Notes: generated from the sequence alone by a model not told the origin. 54,216 bases of DNA from Streptomyces ossamyceticus (GCF_001418475.1 NZ_LIQX01000159.1:1-54216), one strand, 5' to 3'; shown: positions 8,452 to 17,477, counted from the stretch's first letter. Numbers and translations are program-made.

Positions 8452-8492
8452 GCAGCGTTCGCGTCGTGAGTGCCGAATAAGCACCGTTCGCG
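8441..8492. repeat. Duplication of the zur 3' end
   Basis: A 23-base segment spanning the last codons and stop of zur (8441-8463) recurs at 8470-8492 with three mismatches, so a second stop (TAA) follows the first. The spacer is six bases. This looks like a small tandem duplication that has begun to drift. Confidence 0.7.
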
Positions 8493-8512
8493 ACCGCGGG
8501 TTCGTGGGGGCT

Positions 8513-8534
8513 GGGCGCGCAGTTCCCCGCGCCC
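8513..8534. terminator. Hairpin of the GTTCCCCGCGCCCC repeat family
   Basis: GGGCGCG (8513-8519), loop of eight bases, CGCGCCC (8528-8534), between convergent zur and the YcxB-like gene. The core CGCAGTTCCCCGCGCCCCT is the inverse orientation of the element at 3577 and probably ends transcription from both sides. Confidence 0.65.
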
Positions 8535-8537
8535 CTG

Positions 8538-9059
8538 TCAGGTGGGCGAGCCGAGCCTCTGGTCCAGAAGTGCCCGGAGAGCCTCCACATCTCCTGTGAC
8601 CCGCTTCGGGAGCAGGATGGGCGCCGGGGCGTACGCGTGCGCGTCCAGGAGGACGAAGGTGCCGCGGGTCTCCGCGTAGCGGGTGATCTCGCTCCAGCGG
8701 GACATACGGGGCGCGCCCCGGTCCTCCGTGGTGGTCGTCACGCCCCAGAGGTCCAGCACCGTGCGGTGCACGCCCCTGGCCGCCGCCCGGCGGTGCAGAC
8801 GGCGGGCCTGGGCCCGGGGCAGGACGACCAGACCGACGAGGGCGGCGGCCAGGCCCACGAGGGCCTGGGCGCCCGGGGTGTCGCCGAGCGCCAGCGAGAC
8901 CGCCGTGACGAGGGCGCCCGCGCCCGCCGCGAAGATCAGCAGTCCCCGCCCCCAGCGGCCGGCGGCCGAGGCGCGCGTGGCGACGCGCAGCGCCTCACGG
9001 AAGTCCCCGACCGTCGCGCGGTACACCAGCTCGACGTGCTCCCCACCGGCCTCGGCCAC
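8538..9059 (-). CDS. YcxB-like membrane protein
   Basis: This 173-residue protein has two adjacent transmembrane helices (about residues 32-75: GLLIFAAGAGALVTAVSLAL and ALVGLAAALVGLVVLP). After them comes a soluble C-terminal domain with MSRWSEITRYAETRGTFVLLD and ILLPKRV, the pattern of the YcxB-like domain. Function of the family is unknown. The GTG at 9059 has AGGAGG seven bases upstream. The frame continues upstream across uppS only as a shadow. It starts two bases after the uppS stop, so it is cotranscribed and probably translationally coupled. Confidence 0.8.
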   Translation of the reverse strand: MAEAGGEHVELVYRATVGDFREALRVATRASAAGRWGRGLLIFAAGAGALVTAVSLALGDTPGAQALVGLAAALVGLVVLPRAQARRLHRRAAARGVHRTVLDLWGVTTTTEDRGAPRMSRWSEITRYAETRGTFVLLDAHAYAPAPILLPKRVTGDVEALRALLDQRLGSPT

Positions 9060-9061
9060 GG

Positions 9062-9898
9062 TCAGTCCTCCTGTCGCCCTTCCATGGCCAGCAGTTCCTC
9101 GTTCGGGATGGCACCGCCGAAGCGGCGGTCGCGGGAGGCGAACTCCACGCAGGCGCGCCACAGGTCGCGGCGGTCGAAGTCCGGCCACAGGACGTCCTGG
9201 AAGACCATCTCCGCATACGCGCTCTGCCAGAGCAGGTAGTTGGAGGTGCGCTGCTCGCCACTGGGCCGCAGGAACAGGTCGACGTCCGGCATGTCGGGGT
9301 AGTACAGGTACTTCGCGAAGGTCTTCTCGGTGACCTTGGAGGGGTCGAGGCGGCCGGCCCGGATGTCCTCGGCGAGGGCCTGCGCGGCGTCGGCGATCTC
9401 GGCGCGGCCGCCGTAGTTCATGCAGAAGTACAGGGTCAGCAGGTCGTTGCCCTTGGTCTGCTCCTGGGCGACCTGGAGTTCCTTGGCGACGGACTTCCAC
9501 AGCTTGGGCATCCGGCCCACCCAGCGGACCCGGATGCCGAGTTCGTCGAGCTGGTCGCGGGTCTTGCGGATGAAGTCGCGGTTGAAGTTCATCAGGAAGC
9601 GGACCTCGTCGGGCGAGCGCTTCCAGTTCTCGGTGGAGAAGGCGTAGAGGGAGATGTTGCGCACACCGATCTCGATCGAGCCCTGGAGGACGTCGAGGAC
9701 GCGCTCGGCGCCGACCTTGTGGCCCTCGGTGCGCGGCAGCCCCCGCTCCTTGGCCCAGCGGCCGTTGCCGTCCATGACGATCGCCACGTGCCGGGGGACG
9801 AGTTCGCCGGGGAGCTTGGGCGCGCGGGCACCGGACGGGTGCGGCTCGGGCGTCTTGTACTCGCGGCGCTGACGCCCCAGGAACCCGCGTACCACCAT
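9062..9898 (-). CDS. uppS: Undecaprenyl diphosphate synthase (cis-prenyltransferase)
   Basis: The enzyme (278 residues) adds isopentenyl units in cis to make the C55 lipid carrier for peptidoglycan, working at the inner membrane face. Diagnostic motifs are [13 protein letters not shown] (catalytic Asp43), [10 protein letters not shown], the [11 protein letters not shown] segment and [25 protein letters not shown] near the C-terminus. An N-terminal extension of about 35 basic residues precedes the fold, as in other actinobacterial enzymes. It sits downstream of recO (43-base gap) and upstream of the YcxB-like gene. Confidence 0.96.
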   Translation of the reverse strand: MVVRGFLGRQRREYKTPEPHPSGARAPKLPGELVPRHVAIVMDGNGRWAKERGLPRTEGHKVGAERVLDVLQGSIEIGVRNISLYAFSTENWKRSPDEVRFLMNFNRDFIRKTRDQLDELGIRVRWVGRMPKLWKSVAKELQVAQEQTKGNDLLTLYFCMNYGGRAEIADAAQALAEDIRAGRLDPSKVTEKTFAKYLYYPDMPDVDLFLRPSGEQRTSNYLLWQSAYAEMVFQDVLWPDFDRRDLWRACVEFASRDRRFGGAIPNEELLAMEGRQED

Positions 9899-9941
9899 GT
9901 GCTTCTCGTCTCCTCCGTGATGCTTGCGGCGCTGTGGCCGC

Positions 9942-10691
9942 TCAGGACTTTTCCACGTACCGAAGGGAGCGCAGACCGCGCTCCAGATGCCAGTGCAGAT
10001 AGGCGGACACCAGTCCGCTCCCCTCCCTGACGTACCGCGGCTCAGCGGCGTCCGCGGTCGCCCAGTCCCCCGTCAGCAGCGCGCCGAGGAGTTCCAGGGC
10101 CTGCGCAGAGGGTACGACGCTGCCGGGCACCCGGCAGTCCACGCAGACGGAGCCCCCGGCCCCCACCGAGAAGAACCGATTGGGTCCGGGCAGACCGCAC
10201 TTGGCGCAGTCGCCGAAGGTGGGGGCGTAGCCGTTGACGGCGAGGGAGCGCAGCAGGAAGGCGTCGAGGACGAGATGCGGGGCGTGTTCGCCGCGGGCGA
10301 GGGTGCGCAGGCCGCCGACGAGCAGCAGGTACTGCTGCACGGCGGGCTCGCCCTCGTGGTCGGTGAACCGCTCGGCCGTCTCCAGCATGGCCGTCCCGGC
10401 GGTGTAGCGGGCGTAGTCGGTGACGATGCCGCCGCCGTAGGGGGCGATCGTCTCGCTCTGCGTGCACAGGGGCAGCCCGCGGCCGATCAGCTCGCTGCCC
10501 CGCGCGAAGAACTGCACGTCCACATGGGAGAACGGCTCCAGCCGCGCCCCGAACTTCGACTTGGTGCGCCGCACCCCCCGGGCCACGGCCCGTACGCGTC
10601 CGTGACCGCGGGTGAGCAGCGTGATGATCCGGTCCGCCTCGCCCAGCTTCTGGGTGCGCAGCACGATGCCGTCGTCGCGGAACAGACTCAT
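9942..10691 (-). CDS. recO: DNA repair protein RecO
   Basis: RecO (249 residues) loads RecA onto SSB-coated single-stranded DNA in the RecFOR pathway. The N-terminal OB fold begins at once ([39 protein letters not shown]). A helical domain follows, then a zinc finger CAKCG...CVDC (about residues 164-190). Length and order are normal. First gene of recO-uppS-YcxB on the minus strand. Confidence 0.95.
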   Translation of the reverse strand: MSLFRDDGIVLRTQKLGEADRIITLLTRGHGRVRAVARGVRRTKSKFGARLEPFSHVDVQFFARGSELIGRGLPLCTQSETIAPYGGGIVTDYARYTAGTAMLETAERFTDHEGEPAVQQYLLLVGGLRTLARGEHAPHLVLDAFLLRSLAVNGYAPTFGDCAKCGLPGPNRFFSVGAGGSVCVDCRVPGSVVPSAQALELLGALLTGDWATADAAEPRYVREGSGLVSAYLHWHLERGLRSLRYVEKS

Positions 10692-10744
10692 GGGCCCATT
10701 CTCGCCTACGACGGCGCCGCGGCGGACCGCTCAGGGGCCGTACT

Positions 10745-10975
10745 TCAAGGGACCTCCCCACAGCTGCGGGCGTTCTCGTGGGCGGTCGCGGCGCACAGCC
10801 GCTCCATCGCCGTCGCGGCCCGTACGGACCGGGGCGGGCAGTCCCACTCCCGTCCGCCGCCCACGGGTCGCAGCTGGACATAGGGCCCCTCGTGGCCCAT
10901 GACCAGGCCGACCTGCCCGGTGCGGGTGTCCACCGCGTAGGTGCCGATCGGCGGCTTCTTGCCGTTGCCGTTCAC
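10745..10975 (-). CDS. Small conserved actinobacterial protein
   Basis: The 76-residue protein starts at a GTG and reads MNGNGKKPPIGTYAVDTRT, followed by GQVGLVMGHEGPYVQLRP and WDCPPRSVRAA. The middle resembles a small beta-barrel. I recognise the type as a small hypothetical protein common in Streptomyces but know no function. No strong ribosome site is visible. It ends 53 bases before recO and could be cotranscribed with it. Confidence 0.6.
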   Translation of the reverse strand: MNGNGKKPPIGTYAVDTRTGQVGLVMGHEGPYVQLRPVGGGREWDCPPRSVRAATAMERLCAATAHENARSCGEVP

Positions 10976-11265
10976 CGCGGGGCCGCCGCCGGATGCCGGG
11001 GCGCGGGCCGTGCTCCCGCGCTTCTCGCGGGTCCCCGCCGCAATTCCTCCACCGTGTCCTCCGCCTCACTCGACGCACCGCGCCGGGTCTCGTCCCCCGA
11101 GCCCTTCGCCCATTGCCTTCACGGTGCTACCCCCGCCGCATCGAGTTTCACTCTTCGCATCCTTCCGGTGACCTGCTGTGTCTAGACTCGGCAGGAGTCT
11201 GTGCCCCACGCCCGCGGGAGCCGTCGGCGAGGCATGATCGGCGCCGGGCGTGGCACCTCGTCCTC
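10976..11265. other. Intergenic region without a supported gene
   Basis: These 290 bases separate the divergent small protein and the monooxygenase-like gene. It should hold both promoters, but I see no convincing -10/-35 pair or palindrome. Open frames here are low-complexity shadows. Confidence 0.5.
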
Positions 11266-11958
11266 ATGCAGACCTCGCGAGTCCGGCGCGACGAGCCCGT
11301 CACCACCGTGTTCACCTGGCAGGTCCGGCCGGGCAAGGAGAACGTCTTCGAGGAGTGGACCAAGGGCGTCACGCGCAGCGCCTCCCGGTTCCCCGGCAAC
11401 GAGGGCGTCGCCTGGCTGCGGCCCGAGGAGGGGCACCGGTTCCACGCGGTGCTGCGCTTCTCCGACCCGCGGCGGCTGGGCGCCTGGCTGGCCTCCGACG
11501 AGCGGGCGCGCTGGCATGCGCGCATCGACGGCGTCGCCACGGAGGTGAGCAGTGAACGGCAGTCCACCACCGGCATGGAGACCTGGTTCGATCTGCCGGG
11601 CACGAACGGGCCGGCCCCGCCGCGCTGGAAGATGGCGCTGACGACGTTCCTGGGCGCGTATCCGTTCACGCTGCTCATCCAGTGGCTGGTGGCCCCGCAC
11701 ACCGCCGGCTGGCCGCTGCCGTTGCGCGCGGCGATCTTCCCCCTGATCCTGCTGCCGACGCTGACGTTCGTGGTCATGCCGTTCCTCAGTCGGCTGCTGC
11801 GCAGATGGCTGTATCCGTCGCCCCAGGGCTCTTCTGACGGATCTCCGCGGCGTCGCGACGCCGGCACGCACTCTCGCCGCACGAACGCCGCTCCTTCACC
11901 CACGGAGATCCGTCAGAAGGGCCCTAGTCCGCACGATGACGCACACTGGCCCGCGTGA
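11266..11958 (+). CDS. Antibiotic biosynthesis monooxygenase-like membrane protein
   Basis: From the ATG at 11266 the product has 230 residues. The first 95 (TTVFTWQVRPGKENVFEEWTKG, FPGNEGVAWLRP, HAVLRFSD) form an ABM ferredoxin-like domain. Two transmembrane helices follow (about residues 126-180: TTFLGAYPFTLLIQWLV and ILLPTLTFVVMPFLSRLLRRWLYPS). Such ABM-plus-two-helix proteins are common, but their reaction is unproven. The start is uncertain: a GTG eleven codons later is possible. The last 45 residues are read through a large inverted repeat (11832-11918) and are not family-like; the native end was probably near residue 190. The stop overlaps the start of the HD gene (GTGA). Confidence 0.75.
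   Translation: MQTSRVRRDEPVTTVFTWQVRPGKENVFEEWTKGVTRSASRFPGNEGVAWLRPEEGHRFHAVLRFSDPRRLGAWLASDERARWHARIDGVATEVSSERQSTTGMETWFDLPGTNGPAPPRWKMALTTFLGAYPFTLLIQWLVAPHTAGWPLPLRAAIFPLILLPTLTFVVMPFLSRLLRRWLYPSPQGSSDGSPRRRDAGTHSRRTNAAPSPTEIRQKGPSPHDDAHWPA
11832..11918. repeat. Inverted repeat with 55-base loop inside a gene's 3' end
   Basis: TTCTGACGGATCTCCG (11832-11847) is the exact inverse complement of 11903-11918; further pairs extend the ends. The loop is 55 bases. CCCTAG follows the right arm. A degenerate half-copy (CTTCTGATGGATGTCCGCGG, also followed by CCCTAG) lies at 19289-19324. Together they suggest a small mobile or dispersed element. Confidence 0.65.
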
Positions 11959-12542
11959 CCGCCGCCGATCCGCTGACCGTCGCCGCCGAGCCCGCCCTGC
12001 GGCCCCTGCCCGAGCGGGCCGCCGCCCTGCTGCGCGACCTCGGGGCGCCGCCCCGGCTCGCCGCGCACCTCCGGCTCGTGCACGATGTGGCGTTCGAGCT
12101 GGCCGACTGGGTGGAGCGGCGGTACACGGGGCTGCCGTTCGACCGGGCGGCCGTGCTGTTCGGGGCGGCCACGCACGACATCGGGAAGACGGCGCACGTC
12201 GAGGAGTTGTCCGGCCCCGGCTCCGCGCACGAGGAGGCCGGACGCCGGATGCTGCTGGAGCGCGGGGTCGAGCCGGAACTGGCCCGGTTCGCGGGGACCC
12301 ATGCCGCGTGGGCGGCGGACCCGGACGTGGGGTTCGAGGACCTGCTGGTCGCCCTGGCCGACAAGGTGTGGAAGAACAAAAGGGTGTCCGGGCTGGAGGA
12401 CCTGGTGGTCGGCCGGCTGGCCGGGGCGAGCGGGCGTCCCGTGTGGGAGGAGTTCCTGGCCCTCGACGACCTGCTCTCGGCCCTGGGCGCCGACGCGGAG
12501 CGGAGGCTCGCGTTCCAGGCGGCGTATCCCGTACGCCCGTAA
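11955..12542 (+). CDS. HD-domain phosphohydrolase
   Basis: This 195-residue protein carries the metal-binding HD signature: LVHDVAFEL (His43, Asp44), THDIGK (His74, Asp75), GSAHEEAG (His92) and a late Asp in ALADKVWKNKR. HD enzymes hydrolyse phosphate esters, often of nucleotides; the substrate here is not evident. The product is soluble. Its GTG overlaps the stop of the preceding gene (GTGA), so translation is coupled. Confidence 0.85.
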   Translation: MTAADPLTVAAEPALRPLPERAAALLRDLGAPPRLAAHLRLVHDVAFELADWVERRYTGLPFDRAAVLFGAATHDIGKTAHVEELSGPGSAHEEAGRRMLLERGVEPELARFAGTHAAWAADPDVGFEDLLVALADKVWKNKRVSGLEDLVVGRLAGASGRPVWEEFLALDDLLSALGADAERRLAFQAAYPVRP

Positions 12543-12754
12543 TCCCCGCCTCCGCCACATCACTCGCACAGCTCGCCCACGAGGACATGTCGAATCTCCG
12601 TGCCGTCCACCTAAGATTCCCTGTGCTCGCCCCGTTTTACGACAACTCTCTGGCGCATCATGCGTCCTGGGAAACCACTCGGCGTACATGAGCGTCGAAC
12701 GTTGCGTGAGCAGCCGCTGTCCCGGCGGTCCGACGGCACGGAAGATGGGGACCC

Positions 12755-15700
12755 GTGGAGCTGGAATTCCGACTGCTCGGCCCGGTCGAGGCGTGGCATG
12801 CGGGGAGACCTCTGCGGCTGGGCGGCCCCAAGCCGCGTGCGCTGCTGGCCGTGCTGCTGCTGCGGGCCGGGCAGGTGGTGCCCGCGGACGTGCTGGTGGA
12901 CGCGGTGTGGGGGGAGGACCCCCCGGACACCGCGCGGGCGCTGGTGCAGACGTATGTGTCGGCGCTGCGGCGGGCACTGCCCGCGGACGCGGCGGACGCG
13001 ATCGAGACGCGGCCGCCCGGGTATCTGCTGCGGCTCGGGGTCGGGCGGGTCGACCTGGCGGAGTTCGAGGCGCTGACGGCGGAGGGCCGGCAGGCCGCCG
13101 CCGCGGGCGATCACGAGGGTGCGGCGCTGCTGCTGCGGGCGGCGGCGGCGCTGTGGCGCGGTCCGGCGCTCGGCGGGGTCGGGGACGCGCTGCGGGGTGA
13201 GGCCGGGCGGCTGGAGGAGGCCCGGCAGGCGGCGCTGGAGGAACGTATCGCCGCGGAGCTGGAGGCCGGGGGCCACGAGGCGGAGCTGGTCACCGAGCTG
13301 ACCGCGCTGGTGGGGGCGCATCCGACATGGGAGCGGCTGCGCGGGCAGCTGATGCTGGGGCTGTACCGGCTGGGCCGGCAGGCGGACGCGCTGGCCGTCC
13401 ACGCGGAGGGGCGGGCGGTGCTCGCCGAGGAGCTGGGCCTGGACCCCGGCCCGGAACTGACCGGGCTGTACGCGGCGATCCTGCGGGCCGATCCGGAGCT
13501 GTTGGCGCCCGGCACCACGGCCGCCGCCTCGCGGGGCGCCGCCGTGCCCCGGACGGTGTCCCTCCTGCCGCCCGCCATCGGGGACTTCACCGGGCGCGAG
13601 GAGGAACTGGCGGCGGTCGTCGCGGGGTTGTCCGGGGAGCGGGAGGCCATGCCCGTCGTGGTGGTGTCGGGGGCCGCCGGGGTCGGGAAGTCGGCGCTCG
13701 CGGTGCAGGCCGCGCACCGGGTGGCGGGCGCGTACCCCGACGGGCAGCTCTACGCCGAACTCCACGGTTTCAGCGAGCCCGTGCCGCCCGCCGAGGTGCT
13801 GGGCCGGCTGCTGCGGGCCCTCGGCGCCGATCCGCCGGAGGACACCGCGGAGCGCGGCGATCTGTTCCGCTCCCTGGTCGCCGGGCGGCGGATCCTGCTG
13901 GTGCTGGACGACGCGGGCGGCGAGGCGCAGGTCCGGCCGCTGCTGCCGGGCAGCGCGACCTGCGGGGTGCTGGTCACCTCGCGGGCCCGGCTCGGCGGCC
14001 TCATCGGGGCGCGGCGCACCGACCTAGGCGTGCTGGACGACGTGCGCGGCCTGGAGCTGCTGACCCGGGTGACCGGCCCGGAGCGCACGCCGGGCGAGCC
14101 CCGCGAGGAGGCCGCCGCCCGGCGCATCGTCGAGCTGTGCGGCGGGCTGCCGCTGGCGCTGCGGATCGCGGGCGCCCGGCTGGCGACGCGGCGGCACTGG
14201 ACGCCCCGGGTGCTCGCCGAGCGTCTCGCCGACGAGCACCGCAGGCTCGACGAGCTCTCGGTCGGTGACCTGGCGGTACGGGCCAGCCTCGGCCTCAGCT
14301 ACGAGGCGCTGGACGAGTACGCGCGCCGGGTGCTGCGGCGCATCGCCACGCTGGGCTCGGCCGATGTCGCCGTGTGGGCGGTGGCCGCGCTCGCCGACAC
14401 TTCGGAGGACGAGGCGGAGGAGATCCTGGAGCGGCTCCTCGACGCCCAGTTGATCGACTGCCCCGGTACCGACCATGTCGGGCAGCCCCGTTATCGCCTC
14501 CACGATCTGGTCCGGGTCTACGCCGCCGAGCGCGCCGAGGCGGAGGATCCGCCGGGCGACCGCACGGCGGCGGTGGGCCGGGCGCTGTCCGCGGGGCTGT
14601 GGCTGATGGACCGGGTGACGAAGGCGGCGCCCTCGGGCGCGGTGGTCCTCCGGCAGAGCCTCGCCCTCAAGGGGCGTGGGACCGTCCCGTGCGCGACCCC
14701 GTCGCGGGGGCGCCCGCAACCCGGTGCCGGCGAGCAGGCCGAGGCGCCTCCCCCCGTGGGCGCCCGCACCACCCGGCTCGCCCTGGAGGACCCCTTCTCC
14801 TGGTTCGACGCGGAGGCCGACGCTCTGACCTCAGCGGTCGAGCGGGCGGCGGCGATGGGCCTGCACACCCTCGCCTGTGAGGCGGCGGCGGCCCTGTGCT
14901 CCTCCTCGTTCGCCATCAAGAACCGCTTCGACGCGTGGTGGCGCAGCCATGACGCCGCGCTCGCCGCGGCCCGCCGCGCCGAGGACCGCTCGGGCGAGGC
15001 CCTGCTGATCATCGGCCTCGGGCAACTGCGGTACGAGCAGGACCGGATCGCGGAGGCCCAGGAATACTTCCGCACCGCCGAGCGGATCTGCACCGAACTC
15101 GGCGATGTCCGGGGCCGGTCCGCCGCGCTCGCCGGGCTGGGCAGCGCCTGCCGTGAGGTCGGCGAACTCCGCGAGGCGGAACGCGCGTTGACCGACGCGG
15201 CCGACGGCTTCCGGCGGGTCGGCGACGACACCGGGGTCGGGGTCGCCTGCCGTTACGGCGGTTCCGTACGGCTCGAACTCGGCGACCAGGAAGGGGCGTT
15301 CCCGCTGCTCGACGAGTCGCTGCGGGCCTACCGGCGGCTCGGCAGCCGGCGCGGTGAGGCGCTGGCGCTGCGCACCCTCAGCCTGGTGCACCGCTCGCTC
15401 GGCGCGTACGAGGAGGCGGCGCGGGTGGCCGAGCGGGCGCTGGAGATCCTGCGTGCCCTCGGTGACCCGCACATGGCGGCGTACGCCCTGCGGGCCCGCG
15501 CCAAGGCCCGGCTGCGGCTGGGGCACACACGGGAGGCGGAGGCTCAGCTGCGGGAGATCCTGGAGGTCTGCCGGGTCCACGAGGACCGGTTCGGTGAGGC
15601 GCTGACACTGCGCACCCTCGGCGAGTGCGCGTTCGCCGAGGGCCGGGCGGCGGACGCGGACCCTCTGCTGACCGCCTCGGCGGCCCTCTGGGAGGTTCTC

Positions 15701-15865
15701 GCCCTGCCCCTGCCCCGAGCCCGCGCGCTGCGGAACCTGTCCACGGTGCGGGCGGCCCTCGGCGACCCGGAGGGCGCCGCCGCGCTGCGCGCGGAGGCCA
15801 TGGCGGTCTTCGAGGCGTGCGAGGCCCGGGAGCGGTACGAGCCGTGGCCGGGGGCGCCGGCGTAG
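12755..15865 (+). CDS. SARP-STAND-TPR transcriptional regulator (AfsR type)
   Basis: This 1036-residue protein is built like AfsR (about 993 residues). Residues 1-95 are an OmpR-type winged helix (LEFRLLGPVEAWHAG ... RPPGYLL). Residues 100-245 are the bacterial transcriptional activation domain (DLAEFEALTAEG, WRGPALGG, LGLDPGPEL). Residues 276-600 are an NB-ARC/STAND ATPase with Walker A GAAGVGKSA (306-314), LLVLDDAGG, LVTSRARLGG and GLPLAL. About 690-1020 are TPR-like helical repeats. AfsR-type proteins bind direct repeats at promoters and activate secondary metabolism; ATP binding and TPRs gate activity. A low-complexity loop (about 640-680) joins the parts. No biosynthetic cluster lies in this window, so the target is elsewhere. 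GTG start. Confidence 0.93.
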   Translation: MELEFRLLGPVEAWHAGRPLRLGGPKPRALLAVLLLRAGQVVPADVLVDAVWGEDPPDTARALVQTYVSALRRALPADAADAIETRPPGYLLRLGVGRVDLAEFEALTAEGRQAAAAGDHEGAALLLRAAAALWRGPALGGVGDALRGEAGRLEEARQAALEERIAAELEAGGHEAELVTELTALVGAHPTWERLRGQLMLGLYRLGRQADALAVHAEGRAVLAEELGLDPGPELTGLYAAILRADPELLAPGTTAAASRGAAVPRTVSLLPPAIGDFTGREEELAAVVAGLSGEREAMPVVVVSGAAGVGKSALAVQAAHRVAGAYPDGQLYAELHGFSEPVPPAEVLGRLLRALGADPPEDTAERGDLFRSLVAGRRILLVLDDAGGEAQVRPLLPGSATCGVLVTSRARLGGLIGARRTDLGVLDDVRGLELLTRVTGPERTPGEPREEAAARRIVELCGGLPLALRIAGARLATRRHWTPRVLAERLADEHRRLDELSVGDLAVRASLGLSYEALDEYARRVLRRIATLGSADVAVWAVAALADTSEDEAEEILERLLDAQLIDCPGTDHVGQPRYRLHDLVRVYAAERAEAEDPPGDRTAAVGRALSAGLWLMDRVTKAAPSGAVVLRQSLALKGRGTVPCATPSRGRPQPGAGEQAEAPPPVGARTTRLALEDPFSWFDAEADALTSAVERAAAMGLHTLACEAAAALCSSSFAIKNRFDAWWRSHDAALAAARRAEDRSGEALLIIGLGQLRYEQDRIAEAQEYFRTAERICTELGDVRGRSAALAGLGSACREVGELREAERALTDAADGFRRVGDDTGVGVACRYGGSVRLELGDQEGAFPLLDESLRAYRRLGSRRGEALALRTLSLVHRSLGAYEEAARVAERALEILRALGDPHMAAYALRARAKARLRLGHTREAEAQLREILEVCRVHEDRFGEALTLRTLGECAFAEGRAADADPLLTASAALWEVLALPLPRARALRNLSTVRAALGDPEGAAALRAEAMAVFEACEARERYEPWPGAPA

Positions 15866-16152
15866 CCCCGTCAGGGCCGGTCGGGGCGGTGGCCGCGGGG
15901 CCGGGCGGCTGCTTCGGCGCGGCTTGAACTCGCTTGCGGCCGACTTGCAGAGAACTTCCAGCGGAGCCCGGCATTCTCGTGGTTCTCGGGGGAACAACGG
16001 ATCGGCCGGGCGACCACCGCCCGGCCGGTCGGCCCACCGGAACGCACAGGGGACGGACCGGCGGGAACATGAACACAGTGGGATCGGAACGGCAGAACGG
16101 GCGGGTCGCACCACCGTCGCCAGGCCACAGACCACCACTCAAGGGGGGAAGC

Positions 16153-16193
16153 CCCCGGGGAGGGACATCAGGGGATCAGGTCCCTCCCCGGGG
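16153..16193. terminator. Strong hairpin between SARP and dipeptidase genes
   Basis: CCCCGGGGAGGGAC (16153-16166), 13-base loop, exact inverse complement (16180-16193). No T-run follows. It may terminate the SARP transcript or act in the leader of the dipeptidase gene 83 bases downstream. The rest of the 410-base gap (15866-16275) shows no supported gene. Confidence 0.6.
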
Positions 16194-16275
16194 CGCAGCC
16201 TCATCCCCCGCGACACACCTCCGGTACGAGGACCAGGAAGCACTCGGGACTCGTGGACCCTGTGGAAGACGACGC

Positions 16276-16935
16276 ATGCCTTCGATCATCCTGATGAGCG
16301 ACCCCGAGGTCGCCCGCGTCCCGGTCCGGGACTGCGGTGAACCCCTCGTCGATCTGAGGGAACTGCCCTTCGTGGTGGTCGACCCGCGCCAGGCCGACGC
16401 GGCGGGCGCGTTCGCGCACCTGCGCGAGGGTGTGGCCTGGCGGCTGGCCAGGGCCGCCCGGCTGCTGCCGGACGGGCTGCGGCTGCTGGTGACCGAGGGG
16501 TACCGGCCGCTGGCCCTGCAGATCGAGTACTTCGAGGCGTACGCGGCCGAGTTGCGGCTCGCCAACCCGGACTGGCCGGAGGAGTATCTGCGCGAGCAGA
16601 CCAGCCGTTCCCTCTCCCCGCCGGAGATCGGGCCGCATGTCGCGGGGGCGGCCGTCGATCTGACCCTGTGCACCGCCACCGGCGAGGAGCTCGACATGGG
16701 GACGGCGGTCGACGCCAGCCCCGAGGAGAGCGACGACGCCTGCTACACCGACGCGCCGCACATCTCCGAGGCGGCCCGCGGCAACCGCCGTATCCTCTCG
16801 GCGGCGCTCACCACGGCCGGACTGGTCAACTACCCCACCGAGTGGTGGCACTGGTCGTACGGCGACCGCTACTGGGCGCTGATGACCGGGGCGCCCGGCG
16901 CGCTCTACGGGCCGGCCGAGTTCGGCGGCCCGTAG
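16276..16935 (+). CDS. D-alanyl-D-alanine dipeptidase, VanX family
   Basis: The 219-residue zinc enzyme cleaves D-Ala-D-Ala or related dipeptides. The VanX active-site set is complete: Arg77 in TEGYRP, His121 and Asp128 in GPHVAGAAVDL, Glu189 and His192 in TEWWHW. There is no signal peptide, so it acts in the cytosol, where it could recycle peptidoglycan precursors or (as VanX does) remove D-Ala-D-Ala. No vanH, vanA or vanRS gene is near, so a vancomycin-resistance role is unsupported. An ATG at 16294 (MSDPEVARV) is the alternative start. The gene stands alone. Confidence 0.9.
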   Translation: MPSIILMSDPEVARVPVRDCGEPLVDLRELPFVVVDPRQADAAGAFAHLREGVAWRLARAARLLPDGLRLLVTEGYRPLALQIEYFEAYAAELRLANPDWPEEYLREQTSRSLSPPEIGPHVAGAAVDLTLCTATGEELDMGTAVDASPEESDDACYTDAPHISEAARGNRRILSAALTTAGLVNYPTEWWHWSYGDRYWALMTGAPGALYGPAEFGGP

Positions 16936-16940
16936 CCGGG

Positions 16941-16971
16941 AGGGTCCGGGGACCTGGGGGCCCGGGACCCT
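16941..16971. terminator. Terminator after the dipeptidase gene
   Basis: AGGGTCCGGG (16941-16950) pairs with CCCGGGACCCT (16961-16971) with one bulge, starting six bases after the stop codon. Confidence 0.6.
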
Positions 16972-17130
16972 CTCCCGCCCCCGCCGTCCCTACCCGTCCC
17001 ATCCCCGAGGGCTGTACCCGAACCCCTGTTGTCGCCTCGGCGGCAAACCCCGTAGCGGGGGCTCATGGGCAGCACCCTGCGGATGGGGCGGGCAGGGACG
17101 GCGGGGGCCTCGCCGTGTGCGGAGCCCACC

Positions 17131-17170
17131 CGGCGCCACCCGACACCACCCGACACCACCCGACGCCGAC
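17131..17170. repeat. 10-bp tandem repeat, four units
   Basis: Four consecutive 10-base units of the CGACACCACC type, two of them identical and the outer two diverged. It lies in the non-coding stretch 16972-17233, which shows nothing else I can support. Confidence 0.7.
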
Positions 17171-17210
17171 CGCCGACGACCGGCCCGCGACGCGGGTGTC
17201 GCGCTCCGCG

Positions 17211-17240
17211 CGCACGGCTCAGCGGCGCACGGCTCAGCGG
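17211..17240. repeat. 15-bp exact tandem duplication
   Basis: CGCACGGCTCAGCGG occurs twice head to tail (17211-17225, 17226-17240), overlapping the 3' end of the decayed AraC gene. Confidence 0.8.
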
Positions 17241-17440
17241 CGCACCGGGAAGTACTCACGCGGGGTCACACCGATGGTGCGGTGGAAGGCGCTGGCGAAG
17301 GAGCTGGCGGAGGCGTGGCCGACCCGGTGCGCGACGGACTCCAGGGGGAGCCCTCGGCGAGCAGGGGCATCGCGGCCCGCATCCGGGCCTGTTCGCGCCA
17401 CTGGCCGAAGGCGATGCCCGGCCGTCCCGCGCGACGGCCG
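17234..17440 (-). pseudogene. AraC-family regulator, C-terminal remnant with frameshift
   Basis: Two frames together give the second half of an AraC DNA-binding domain. The upstream frame reads GIAFGQWREQARMRAAMPLL then AEG; the downstream frame reads SPLESVAHRVGHASASSFAS then AFHRTIGVTPREYFPVRR and stop. The frame changes at a run of five G (17344-17348); six would restore it. The N-terminal ligand-binding half is missing: the neighbouring DNA instead codes on the other strand for a methyltransferase end. The gene is therefore truncated and frameshifted, and non-functional. Confidence 0.8.
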
Positions 17441-17477
17441 GCACCCGACCGCGATCCGCGGCGGGCGACGCGGTCTC

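Noticed and set aside
12755-15865. SARP gene as pathway-specific regulator of a local antibiotic cluster
   Set aside because: No polyketide, peptide or terpene synthase gene is in the window; an AfsR-like global or distant role is more likely.
16276-16935. Vancomycin resistance locus
   Set aside because: The enzyme is VanX-like, but no vanH, vanA, vanR or vanS gene is near.
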